Positions 1 to 6,504 of a stretch of 14,467 nucleotides of DNA are shown here, piece after piece. Position 1 is the stretch's first letter, and each line of letters opens with the position of its first letter. A program made the translations under genes and the position numbers. Under the pieces are notes generated by a model. That model saw only the letters and a list, made by a program, of their open reading frames with translations. It had not been told where the DNA came from and ran no database searches. Source of the DNA: Tidjanibacter sp. GTDB lineage: Bacteria > Bacteroidota > Bacteroidia > Bacteroidales > Rikenellaceae. The stretch lies in the NCBI GenBank assembly GCA_017379955.1, contig JAFNVE010000042.1, positions 1 through 14,467 of the forward strand. Reading direction: 5' to 3'.

Positions 1-933
1 ATAGCCCTCATCGAGAGTCATCTTAACCAGAGCAATCTGGATGAAGTTACTTGAATTAACACCAATCAGGTAACCCTCAACGAGTACATTGGCATTGTTC
101 TCAAAGCCCTCAACAAGCGCATCGGGAGTGTAGGAGAAACTACCCTTAGCCGACGAGCCGTGTACGTTGAAGTTGTAGTAGTTGTAGCCCTTGCCCGAAT
201 CCGAGAAGGTGTAAACACCTGCCATCTTCACATACTTAGCAACCACGTTCTCTTTGTATGCGGTAAACTCCTCGCCACCAACCTCTTCGGGAGTAGGAGC
301 CCAAGCCGAGTCGGTGCCGGTCTTCTCTACAACAACACCGGTCTTGTCAATCTGCTTCAAACCTGCATACTCACCAATAGCACCCTTAACGGTAGCCTTG
401 TCGCCAATAGCAACGGTAGGCTCATCGCCAAGGAATACCACGATAGCACCGGTATTGTCAACCAACACAAAGCTCTGAGTGGTTACAGCACCAACAGTAC
501 CCTTCAAGGTAACCTGCGCGCCCTTATCCATAGCCAAAGCGTCAGCAATAGGAGTTGCGCCCTCGCCCTCCTGAGCTACGTTGATGATGATAGGATCGGT
601 CATAGCGGGCGACGAGATGGTCAGCTGTGCGCTACGAGGACCGCCCTCATTTGCGGTTGCGGTAACATTAACAGTGGTTCTCTTCTCTGCGCCGGTCTTG
701 TTGTCGTCCGATGCGGGCGAAGCAACCAACCAGGTATCAGATGCGGTGATAGTCCACGAACGGTTAGCATCGATATCAAAAGTTACGCTACCACCATCCT
801 TGGTAAAGCTAATGTTACGATTTCCCACTGTAAGGTAGGGATTCGAGTAGGTAGGGTCGTCATCGTTACACGACACCATCACCATAGCCAACGGAAGCAC
901 GAAGGCCAGGAGTTTTCTGAACGAAAATTTCAT
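1..933 (-). CDS. BACON-domain surface lipoprotein (C-terminus cut by window edge)
   Basis: This is an exported lipoprotein of unknown ligand; the reading frame is open to base 1, so 311 residues are visible and the end is missing. Residues 1-21 form a signal peptide (FRKLLAFVLPLAMVMVS) and Cys22 is the lipidation site of the lipobox MVSC. It is followed by N-D-D-D, resembling the acidic lipoprotein export signal that sends Bacteroidetes lipoproteins to the cell surface. Residues about 33-123 match a BACON domain: a GGSVTF strand, two Trp (W60, W68) and the terminal IIINVAQEGE strand. Residues about 130-196 look like an OB-fold beta barrel (VTLKGTV, SFVLVDNTGAIVVF, ATVKGAIG), and 223-305 look like a second one (VKMAGVYTFSD, NVLVEGYLIG). 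BACON domains are thought to bind carbohydrate or mucin; a role here is inference. The domain calls come from reading alone. Confidence 0.85.
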   Translation of the reverse strand, partial: MKFSFRKLLAFVLPLAMVMVSCNDDDPTYSNPYLTVGNRNISFTKDGGSVTFDIDANRSWTITASDTWLVASPASDDNKTGAEKRTTVNVTATANEGGPRSAQLTISSPAMTDPIIINVAQEGEGATPIADALAMDKGAQVTLKGTVGAVTTQSFVLVDNTGAIVVFLGDEPTVAIGDKATVKGAIGEYAGLKQIDKTGVVVEKTGTDSAWAPTPEEVGGEEFTAYKENVVAKYVKMAGVYTFSDSGKGYNYYNFNVHGSSAKGSFSYTPDALVEGFENNANVLVEGYLIGVNSSNFIQIALVKMTLDEGY

Positions 934-988
934 TGTGTAAAATTTAGTTAATTTTAAGTATTATAGTTTTTATTATAATTTTCTGCTG

Positions 989-1006
989 TAAAAATATCTA
1001 TTTTTA
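989..1006. repeat. Perfect 18-bp palindrome over the lipoprotein -7 box
   Basis: TAAAAATA-TC-TATTTTTA is a perfect 8+2+8 palindrome, and its left arm is the candidate -7 box of the lipoprotein gene. A further inverted pair TGCTGT (984-989) / ACAGCA (1013-1018) lies around it. It could be an operator, or simply a feature of AT-rich intergenic DNA. Confidence 0.5.
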
Positions 1007-1020
1007 AGAAAAACAGCAAC
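989..1020 (-). promoter_or_regulatory. Candidate promoter of the BACON lipoprotein
   Basis: On the minus strand, TATTTTTA (989-996) differs at one base from the Bacteroidetes -7 consensus TAnnTTTG. GTTG (1017-1020) lies 20 bases upstream as a -33 element. The predicted leader is about 50 bases. The region is very AT-rich, so a chance match is possible. Confidence 0.4.
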
Positions 1021-1101
1021 TTTTGTATCTTTTTTTAACACACTTTTCATCCTAATAACCGCTCCAAAAGATTTTTGCGGATATTATAACTATTCGACAA
1101 A

Positions 1102-1130
1102 AAGGGTTATATTTGCATTATTAAACCCTT
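1102..1130. promoter_or_regulatory. Promoter -7 box inside a 7-bp inverted repeat, upstream of the exporter operon
   Basis: TATATTTG at 1108-1115 is an exact TAnnTTTG -7 element, 40 bases before the start codon at 1156. No clear -33 TTTG sits at the expected 19-20 base distance (bases near 1084-1088 read TTATA), which suggests a weak or activator-dependent promoter. The perfect inverted repeat AAGGGTT (1102-1108) / AACCCTT (1124-1130), with a 15-base spacer, encloses the -7 box and probable start site, as expected for an operator. The promoter element is seen; the operator role is inference. Confidence 0.55.
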
Positions 1131-1155
1131 AGACAGAGTTATTTTCACCTAACAA

Positions 1156-2868
1156 ATGGGCATCAGAGAGGCATACAGGCTTATCTCACCAACGCACCGC
1201 AAGAGACTTCCTGCGGTGGTTGTGGCGAGTATCGTGGCGGCACTGCTCGACTTGGTCGGCATTGCAGCACTTATCTCTGTGTTGCTGCTCGTGCTCGACG
1301 AGGAGGCGGTGGTGGCTCACCCTGCCATCGGCGCCGTTTATGATTGGTGCGGTTTCACCTCTACGGGGTCGTTTGTGATAGCCGTAGCACTGCTTGTGCT
1401 TGGGGTTATCATCATCAAGAGCTTCCTTGCGGTGGTTATCGGCGACCGTCTGCACCGCTACTCCATCAGCCTCTACCACGACCTGTCGCGCCGTATGTTC
1501 AACAACTACTTAGGCAGAGGGTTGCTCTTCATCCGCGCACACAACACCACGACTCTTGTCAACAATGTAAACTCGCTCTGCTACCGTTTTGCGCTCTATG
1601 TGGTTGGCACACTGCTCACTATACTCACCGAGGCGATACTATTAGTTGTTCTGCTGGGTGCTCTCACAATCTACAACCCGACCATTATGGCACTTGCAGC
1701 GGCAGTCTTCATCCCGACCGCCCTCGTCTACTCACGAGTGGTGCGCAAGCGTATGATTGAGAACGGCACAGGCGAGAATCGAGAGCAGGTGGCGCAAAAC
1801 AAGGCTATGTTCGAGACCCTGCGCGGCTATGGCGATATGATCATCGGCAACGCCCGCCCCTATGTCAGTCGCCGCTTTGCCGACAACCTCCAAAGACTCG
1901 GCAACTACTCCATAAAGGCCAACCGTATGCGCACCATTTCGCGTTACACCACCGAGTTATCGCTCGTTGCGGCAGTGGTGCTTATCATCACCGTGGGCCT
2001 TGCTACGGGTAGCAATCTGGGCGACTTGAAGATTGTGCTCGGCATTTTCGCAATGGCGGCCTATCGTATGATTCCCGCAATCAACCGCATACTCGCCTCG
2101 TGGACCGAGTACAAACGACACGCCTACGTTATCGAAACTCTCACCACCGAACTTGCTGATGCAGAGAGTATTGCAACCGACGACACCACCGAACGACTCC
2201 CCTTCGAGCGCGAGATAAAACTCGAAGGCGTTACCTTCGGTTACTCCGACGAAGCAGAGCCCGTCATCAAAAACCTCTCGCTCACCATCGGCAAGGGCGA
2301 GCGCATCGGCATCAAGGGCCCATCGGGTGCAGGCAAGAGCACTCTGTTCAACATCATTGCCGCCCTTATCGAGCCGCAGAGTGGCACGCTGAGTGTTGAT
2401 GGAGTGGAGATTACGGCAGATAATTGTCGCAAGTGGCAGAATAATATAGCCTATGTTTCGCAGGACCTCTTCCTGCCCGACCAATCGATAGCAGAAAATG
2501 TCGCCTTTGGTGTTGAGCCATCGAAGATTGACCGCGCGCGTCTGGCCGAGGCTCTCCGTGCGGCATCGCTTGACGAACTTGTAGCATCGCTTCCCGAGGG
2601 GGCAGACACAATAACGGGCGAGGCTGGTTGTCGTCTATCGGGCGGACAGCGTCAGCGCATCGGCATTGCCCGTGCACTCTACAAGCAGGCATCGGTGCTG
2701 CTATTTGACGAGGCGACCTCCTCACTCGACCATCAGACGGCCGAGGAGATTGTGGAGAGCATAGAGCGATTGTCGGCAGCCGACAGTTCGCTGACAATAC
2801 TTTTCATCTCGCACAACGACCAGACACTCGACTTCTGCGAGCGCATATTTAACCTTGATGCACAGTAA
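1156..2868 (+). CDS. ABC exporter, fused membrane and ATPase domains
   Basis: A 570-residue half-transporter, expected to act as a homodimer that exports a substrate across the inner membrane using ATP. Residues about 15-310 form the transmembrane domain with six likely helices (about 18-46, 72-95, 145-170, 175-192, 262-283, 292-308). The nucleotide-binding domain follows: Walker A GPSGAGKST 388-396, Q-loop Q436, signature LSGGQ 494-498, Walker B VLLFDEA 514-520 and H-loop H553. All catalytic motifs are intact. There is no N-terminal C39 peptidase domain, so this exporter does not cut leader peptides itself. It is first in a tight operon; the peptidase gene starts 3 bases after its stop. By sequence alone it could export lipid, peptide or glycan; the neighbours favour a peptide. 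The start ATG follows an A-rich stretch with no Shine-Dalgarno sequence, normal for this phylum. Confidence 0.92.
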   Translation: MGIREAYRLISPTHRKRLPAVVVASIVAALLDLVGIAALISVLLLVLDEEAVVAHPAIGAVYDWCGFTSTGSFVIAVALLVLGVIIIKSFLAVVIGDRLHRYSISLYHDLSRRMFNNYLGRGLLFIRAHNTTTLVNNVNSLCYRFALYVVGTLLTILTEAILLVVLLGALTIYNPTIMALAAAVFIPTALVYSRVVRKRMIENGTGENREQVAQNKAMFETLRGYGDMIIGNARPYVSRRFADNLQRLGNYSIKANRMRTISRYTTELSLVAAVVLIITVGLATGSNLGDLKIVLGIFAMAAYRMIPAINRILASWTEYKRHAYVIETLTTELADAESIATDDTTERLPFEREIKLEGVTFGYSDEAEPVIKNLSLTIGKGERIGIKGPSGAGKSTLFNIIAALIEPQSGTLSVDGVEITADNCRKWQNNIAYVSQDLFLPDQSIAENVAFGVEPSKIDRARLAEALRAASLDELVASLPEGADTITGEAGCRLSGGQRQRIGIARALYKQASVLLFDEATSSLDHQTAEEIVESIERLSAADSSLTILFISHNDQTLDFCERIFNLDAQ

Positions 2869-2871
2869 GTT

Positions 2872-3345
2872 ATGAGCCTCAACACAAAACAGATAACCAT
2901 CAACAACGACTTCTTCTTCCAATCGGTGGAGGAGATGTTGGAGCAGGGGCTCTCGGTCGATATCAAGGTCAAGGGACTCAGTATGCGCCCATTTCTGCGT
3001 AGCGAGGTGGATAGTGCAAAGTTGGTGAAGGTGAGTGCTGAGGAGTTGGTGCGCGGGGATGTGGTACTCTTTCGCAACCACGGCCACCACACACTCCACC
3101 GCTACTATGGCACACGAGAGGGAAAACTTATCTTCAAAGGCGACGGAAATTGCCGCCTGACGGAGTTGGTAGAGCCTGCCGATATTGTTGCCAGAGTGGT
3201 GAGCATAATGCGCCCCGACGGAACGGTAACAGACTATGGCACAAAGGATTGGCAGAGAAAATCCCGCCGCAGTCTGTGGTGCAAAGCACTTCGCACACCC
3301 ATATTTATTGCAAAGCAAATAGTAAAGAAAATCATACGAAGATGA
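2872..3345 (+). CDS. S24/S26-family peptidase, soluble, Ser-His type
   Basis: A 157-residue signal-peptidase-fold serine protease. The nucleophile box is GLSMRPFL (35-42) with Ser37. GDVVLFRN (62-69) is the following conserved strand. LHRYYG (75-80) puts His76 where bacterial signal peptidase I has its catalytic Lys, and FKGDGN (88-93) matches the KGDxN box. This is the Ser-His arrangement known from the ER/archaeal/SipW-like branch. Unusually there is no N-terminal transmembrane anchor; residues 1-34 are hydrophilic. The C-terminus (about 137-157) is strongly basic with a short hydrophobic run and could be amphipathic and touch the membrane. It lies between the exporter and a PqqD-like gene and overlaps the latter by 4 bases (ATGA), so translation is probably coupled. 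A role in removing the leader of an exported peptide is inference. It could also be an S24-like self-cleaving regulator, but it lacks a DNA-binding domain. Confidence 0.8.
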   Translation: MSLNTKQITINNDFFFQSVEEMLEQGLSVDIKVKGLSMRPFLRSEVDSAKLVKVSAEELVRGDVVLFRNHGHHTLHRYYGTREGKLIFKGDGNCRLTELVEPADIVARVVSIMRPDGTVTDYGTKDWQRKSRRSLWCKALRTPIFIAKQIVKKIIRR

Positions 3346-3611
3346 GAATCAAGAGTGAGTACAAAATCCGCAAAATAGCGGGTGAAAATGTAATTGTAGC
3401 GGCAGGTGCTACCAATGTAAACACAACATCCATTATCTCCTTCAACTCCACCAGCGTAGAGTTGTGGAACGCACTCTCGGGCAGAGAGTTTGAGGTGGCC
3501 GATGTTGTGGCTATCATCATGGGCGACTACGGCCAGAGCGAGGAGGTTGCCTCGCGTGATGCAGCAGCCTGGGTTGAGAAGTTGCGCGAAGCAAAACTCA
3601 TTGAGGAATAA
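3342..3611 (+). CDS. PqqD-like small protein (RiPP recognition element fold)
   Basis: An 89-residue protein resembling the PqqD family, whose winged-helix fold binds leader peptides of ribosomally made peptides (the RRE of lasso, PQQ and sactipeptide systems). The visible pattern fits: an N-terminal beta section (EYKIRKIAGENVIVA, then TSIISFNS), helix one around STSVELWNAL (37-45), a central helix EVADVVAIIM (51-60), and a C-terminal helix DAAAWVEKLREAKLIEE (73-89). The start at 3342 is chosen because ATGA overlaps the stop of the peptidase gene and because it gives the standard PqqD length of about 90 residues; a longer reading from 3150 would lie almost wholly inside the peptidase gene in another frame. 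The kinase gene follows after 6 bases. What peptide it would bind is unknown; no precursor gene is visible nearby. Confidence 0.78.
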   Translation: MRIKSEYKIRKIAGENVIVAAGATNVNTTSIISFNSTSVELWNALSGREFEVADVVAIIMGDYGQSEEVASRDAAAWVEKLREAKLIEE

Positions 3612-3617
3612 GGATTT

Positions 3618-4511
3618 ATGGTAAGATTCAGCATTGCCGACCACATCATCGAGTGGCAGGGCGAGGGCGTGAAAGAGTTGGCCGACAAGACCCCAAACTA
3701 CCCCCGTTTCTACACCACCGATAGCGACGCACGCCCACGCATGCGCCTCTGTTTCGATGGCGAGGTGACACCTCCCGCCACCGAGCCACTCCTCACGCAC
3801 GACTACGACCTGGCGGAGGGGCGTTGTACACTGCGCTACTATGAGGAGTGCTACCTGCTCACCCTCTGGTCGGGCGATGAGCGTTTCTCGGCAACCCTGC
3901 TCTGCCCCACTGCGGAGGGCGCAGAGAGCGAGCCGCTCTACACCTACCACACCAACTTCCCCACCTCCGCCCCCGAGTGGCGATACCTGCTCGACCACCT
4001 GATGGTCTTTGCCTACTCGCTCGCCACACTCAACGCGCGCACCCTGCTCATCCACTCCTCGACTATCGTTCACACTGAGCGCGGAGCGATGTTTCTCGGC
4101 GAGTCGGGCACAGGTAAGTCGACACACACCCGCCTGTGGCTCAAACACATAGAGGATTGCCGCTTGCTCAACGACGACGGCCCTATCATCCGCACCGACC
4201 GCCCCACTCCTCGCGTCTATGGCTCACCGTGGAGCGGCAAGACACACTGCTACAACAATCAGTCGGTGGAGCTTGCTGCAATGGTGCGACTGCGACAAGC
4301 ACCCTACAACCGCATCACACGCCAGTCGACAATCACCGCCTTCGGTGCACTGCTCCCATCCTGCCTCCCCACACTCCAAAAGCGCGAGCGCGACCTTGAC
4401 GAGATCTGCACTACCCTCTCGGAGTTGCTGTCGAAAGTGCCTATCTACCTGTTGGAGTGCCTTCCCGACGAGGCGGCAGCCCACACTTCGCACGACGCTA
4501 TTTTCCAATAG
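3618..4511 (+). CDS. HprK-like P-loop kinase (HPr kinase C-domain homologue)
   Basis: A 297-residue protein whose C-terminal half resembles the HPr kinase/phosphorylase and PEP-carboxykinase-like P-loop fold. It has HSSTIVH (146-152), Walker A GESGTGKST (161-169), an acidic LLNDDGP (183-189) probably for Mg-ATP, and YGSPWSGKTHCYNN (201-214). The first 120 residues form a beta-rich domain without the usual HprK N-terminal domain, and no HPr gene is nearby, so classical carbon catabolite control is unlikely. HprK homologues occur in some lasso peptide clusters, where they phosphorylate the precursor. By analogy this enzyme may phosphorylate a peptide or small metabolite; that is inference. It is last in the four-gene operon, and a hairpin terminator begins 35 bases after its stop. 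Confidence 0.78.
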   Translation: MVRFSIADHIIEWQGEGVKELADKTPNYPRFYTTDSDARPRMRLCFDGEVTPPATEPLLTHDYDLAEGRCTLRYYEECYLLTLWSGDERFSATLLCPTAEGAESEPLYTYHTNFPTSAPEWRYLLDHLMVFAYSLATLNARTLLIHSSTIVHTERGAMFLGESGTGKSTHTRLWLKHIEDCRLLNDDGPIIRTDRPTPRVYGSPWSGKTHCYNNQSVELAAMVRLRQAPYNRITRQSTITAFGALLPSCLPTLQKRERDLDEICTTLSELLSKVPIYLLECLPDEAAAHTSHDAIFQ

Positions 4512-4546
4512 CCACTCCCCGCAACGACATCTAAGCACAAAAAAAA

Positions 4547-4570
4547 GCCCGACCACTAATGTAGTCGGGC
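4547..4570. terminator. Intrinsic terminator between convergent genes
   Basis: GCCCGACCAC-TAAT-GTAGTCGGGC forms a 10-bp stem with one C/A mismatch and a four-base loop. Eight A residues (4539-4546) precede it, giving a U8 tract on the minus-strand transcript. The plus-strand tract (TTCCCTATTT) is poorer. It should stop the acyl-CoA ligase transcript strongly and the exporter operon more weakly. Confidence 0.8.
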
Positions 4571-4592
4571 TTCCCTATTTGTTATGAAAAAC

Positions 4593-4619
4593 ATATAGCC
4601 GTCGGCAATGCAGCTATAT
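4593..4619 (-). terminator. Weak hairpin just past the acyl-CoA ligase stop
   Basis: ATATAGC (4593-4599) and GCTATAT (4613-4619) can pair as a 7-bp stem with a 13-base loop. On the minus strand it is followed by GTTTTTC. The stem is AT-rich and the loop long, so this is at most an auxiliary stop before the stronger hairpin at 4547-4570. Confidence 0.3.
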
Positions 4620-4623
4620 CTCT

Positions 4624-6300
4624 CTACTCTGCAAGTTTTGCCGCATCGGGGTAGAGATAGCGACGGATACTGCGCTTAGGAGTCTTCGAGAACTCCTCGG
4701 TGCAGAGTTTAATCTCGCTCACCTTCTCGTATGGGGCAACCAGAGTATTTAATTTTGCAAGGTTTGCCTGCATCAGTTCTTTAACATCTGCGGGCGAAAG
4801 TTTATTTGTGCGAACAAAATCCGGATCTGCCACAACAAGTGCAGTCATACGACCACCCTTCTCATAGACAAGGCTCTCCAATACACCTGTCAGGGCGTTG
4901 AGCTTTGCCTCAATCTCCTCGGGATAGATATTCTGACCATTAGCGGTAAGAATCATAGTCTTGCTACGGCCACGGATATAGATAGTGCCGTCGGGGTCGG
5001 CGATACCAACATCGCCTGTGTGCAACCAGCCCTCCTTGTCGAATACAGCATTGGTAGCCTCCTCGTTCTTGTAGTAGCCGAGCATCACATTTTCGCCACG
5101 CACGCAAATCTCGCCGGGGATATTCTGAGCATCGGGCGAGTCGATACGCACCTCCATACCGGGCAGAATCTTACCACACGAGGTAAGTTTGTACTGACGC
5201 CAAGGGGTGTAACTAATCAGAGGAGCGCACTCGGTCATACCGTAACCAACAGTGAAGGGGAAGCGTACCTTTTTGAGCAACTTCTCCACATCGGGAGCCA
5301 CAGCAGCACCACCCATATTCACCTCCGAAAGGCAACCACCAAACGAAGCGAGCATAGTATCGCGCACCTTATTATAAATAATGCGGTTCAGACCGGGGAT
5401 AGCGGTCAGAATCTTCATCACAGGCTTGTTGAGTTTGGGCATAACCTGCTTGCGAACTACCTTCTCCATCACCAAAGGTACGGTGCAGAGCAGGCTGGGA
5501 CGCACCTCCTTCATCGCCTTGATAAGGACAGCAGGTGCGGGAGTCTTGCCGAGGAGGTGAATCTCCGAGCCGGCAGCCAGCGGTGTGAGCATATCAAATG
5601 CACAACCATAGGCGTGAGCCAGAGGCAACAGACCCAACACACGCGAGCCACGAACGTGGAACTTGTGGTCGAGAGCGAACTTTACATTGGCACTCAGGTT
5701 GTTGATGGTGAGCATTACGCCCTTGCTGTAACCTGTTGTACCTGAGGTATAACTGATGATTGCAAGTTTCTCGTTGGGCACCTCGGGATAATTGATATCG
5801 GCAGTGGTAAAGCCGTTGGGATAACGCTCAGCAAAAATCTCGTTGCGCGCACTCTGGAAATCGGTCACCACACTACCCTCACGCTCATAGGAGCAGTGGA
5901 AGTCATCGAGGTCGATAGCCGCCTCAATCTTCTTGCAAGCCGCCATATCGAGATTTTCGAGGATATTGGCAGTCACAAACAGAAGACGCGAGTCGGAGTG
6001 GTCGATGATATTTGTCATATCAACGGGGTTGAAGTCTTGGAGCACAGGTACCAAAACAGCACCGTATGTGATTGTTGCCACATAGGTCATCACCCAACGG
6101 GGGTTGTTACGACCAATAAGGGCAATCTTATCGTCGGGCTGAATACCAACCTTCTCAAAGAGGAGGTGCAGTTTGGCAATCTCGGTAGCGAGCTCCATAT
6201 AGCTCATCTTCTCGCCACTGAAATAGTCATCAAGAGCGGGCAACTCAGCATTTGCTGCAAAGCTCTCGGCATACATCTTAACCAGATTCTCTTTTATCAT
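4624..6300 (-). CDS. Long-chain fatty acid--CoA ligase-like AMP-binding enzyme
   Basis: A 558-residue member of the adenylate-forming superfamily, expected to activate a fatty acid with ATP and join it to CoA. Motifs in order: P-loop YTSGTTGYSKG (184-194), LLPLAHAYG (224-232), YGMTE (353-357), HTGDVG (427-432), GRSKTMILTANGQNIYPEEIE (443-463) and a C-terminal KTPKRSIRRYLY (539-550). Length and motifs fit the FadD15-like long-chain group. The position where most relatives have the catalytic lysine before the IxR segment appears to be Ser here, with Lys542 two residues earlier. The start at 6300 (MIKENLVKMY) is preferred over an in-frame ATG at 6357, because a good promoter lies at 6329-6358, inside that longer version. 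It is transcribed alone. The exact acyl substrate cannot be read from sequence. Confidence 0.88.
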   Translation of the reverse strand: MIKENLVKMYAESFAANAELPALDDYFSGEKMSYMELATEIAKLHLLFEKVGIQPDDKIALIGRNNPRWVMTYVATITYGAVLVPVLQDFNPVDMTNIIDHSDSRLLFVTANILENLDMAACKKIEAAIDLDDFHCSYEREGSVVTDFQSARNEIFAERYPNGFTTADINYPEVPNEKLAIISYTSGTTGYSKGVMLTINNLSANVKFALDHKFHVRGSRVLGLLPLAHAYGCAFDMLTPLAAGSEIHLLGKTPAPAVLIKAMKEVRPSLLCTVPLVMEKVVRKQVMPKLNKPVMKILTAIPGLNRIIYNKVRDTMLASFGGCLSEVNMGGAAVAPDVEKLLKKVRFPFTVGYGMTECAPLISYTPWRQYKLTSCGKILPGMEVRIDSPDAQNIPGEICVRGENVMLGYYKNEEATNAVFDKEGWLHTGDVGIADPDGTIYIRGRSKTMILTANGQNIYPEEIEAKLNALTGVLESLVYEKGGRMTALVVADPDFVRTNKLSPADVKELMQANLAKLNTLVAPYEKVSEIKLCTEEFSKTPKRSIRRYLYPDAAKLAE

Positions 6301-6328
6301 TGTATTCCTATTTGGATAATTAAACATA

Positions 6329-6358
6329 CAAAAATAGTGTTTTGTTGTTTCCCGCAAT
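6329..6358 (-). promoter_or_regulatory. Promoter of the acyl-CoA ligase gene
   Basis: On the minus strand, TATTTTTG (6329-6336) exactly fits the -7 consensus TAnnTTTG. ATTG (6355-6358) lies 18 bases upstream as the -33 element. Transcription should begin near 6322-6325, giving a leader of about 23 bases to the ATG at 6300. Confidence 0.65.
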
Positions 6359-6365
6359 CGGGAAA
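6348..6365. promoter_or_regulatory. Palindromic candidate operator over the -33 box
   Basis: TTTCCCG-CAAT-CGGGAAA is a perfect 7+4+7 inverted repeat. The -33 element of the acyl-CoA ligase promoter is exactly its four-base loop. A dimeric repressor bound here would block RNA polymerase. It lacks a U tract on either strand, so it is not a terminator. Which regulator would bind is unknown. Confidence 0.5.
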
Positions 6366-6451
6366 GTTAATAATTGCTACGATACCCAAACCACCCATAC
6401 CGCAAGTACAACAACGAAAACCACCACCACAAAGAGCCATAACAACAAAAA

Positions 6452-6477
6452 TGGCTATCGCATTTCTACGATAGCCA
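6452..6477 (-). terminator. Intrinsic terminator of the tgt-permease operon
   Basis: TGGCTATCG (6452-6460) and CGATAGCCA (6469-6477) form a perfect 9-bp stem with an 8-base loop. On the minus strand it is followed by TTTTTGTTGTT. It begins 28 bases after the permease stop codon. Confidence 0.7.
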
Positions 6478-6504
6478 AACCATAAATTTCGTTCTGCTTA
6501 CTCT

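Noticed and set aside
160..951. A 263-codon plus-strand open frame opposite the BACON lipoprotein
   Set aside because: The minus-strand frame has a signal peptide, lipobox and BACON pattern, while the plus-strand protein has no recognisable domain.
973..1050. A 25-codon minus-strand ORF (starting MKSVLKKD) between the lipoprotein and exporter genes, considered as a small peptide or precursor
   Set aside because: It lies across the candidate lipoprotein promoter, is made of AT-rich low-complexity codons, and faces away from the exporter operon.
3150..3341. An N-terminal extension of the PqqD-like protein
   Set aside because: It lies inside the peptidase gene in another frame; the ATGA overlap and the family length support the start at 3342.
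3234..4148. A 304-codon minus-strand open frame opposite the PqqD-like and kinase genes
   Set aside because: Its protein has no recognisable motifs and it mirrors well-supported plus-strand genes; long antisense frames are expected in this codon usage.
6301..6357. A longer acyl-CoA ligase start adding 19 residues
   Set aside because: The extra codons cover a consensus promoter (6329-6358), and the added residues do not look like the family; the ATG at 6300 is preferred.
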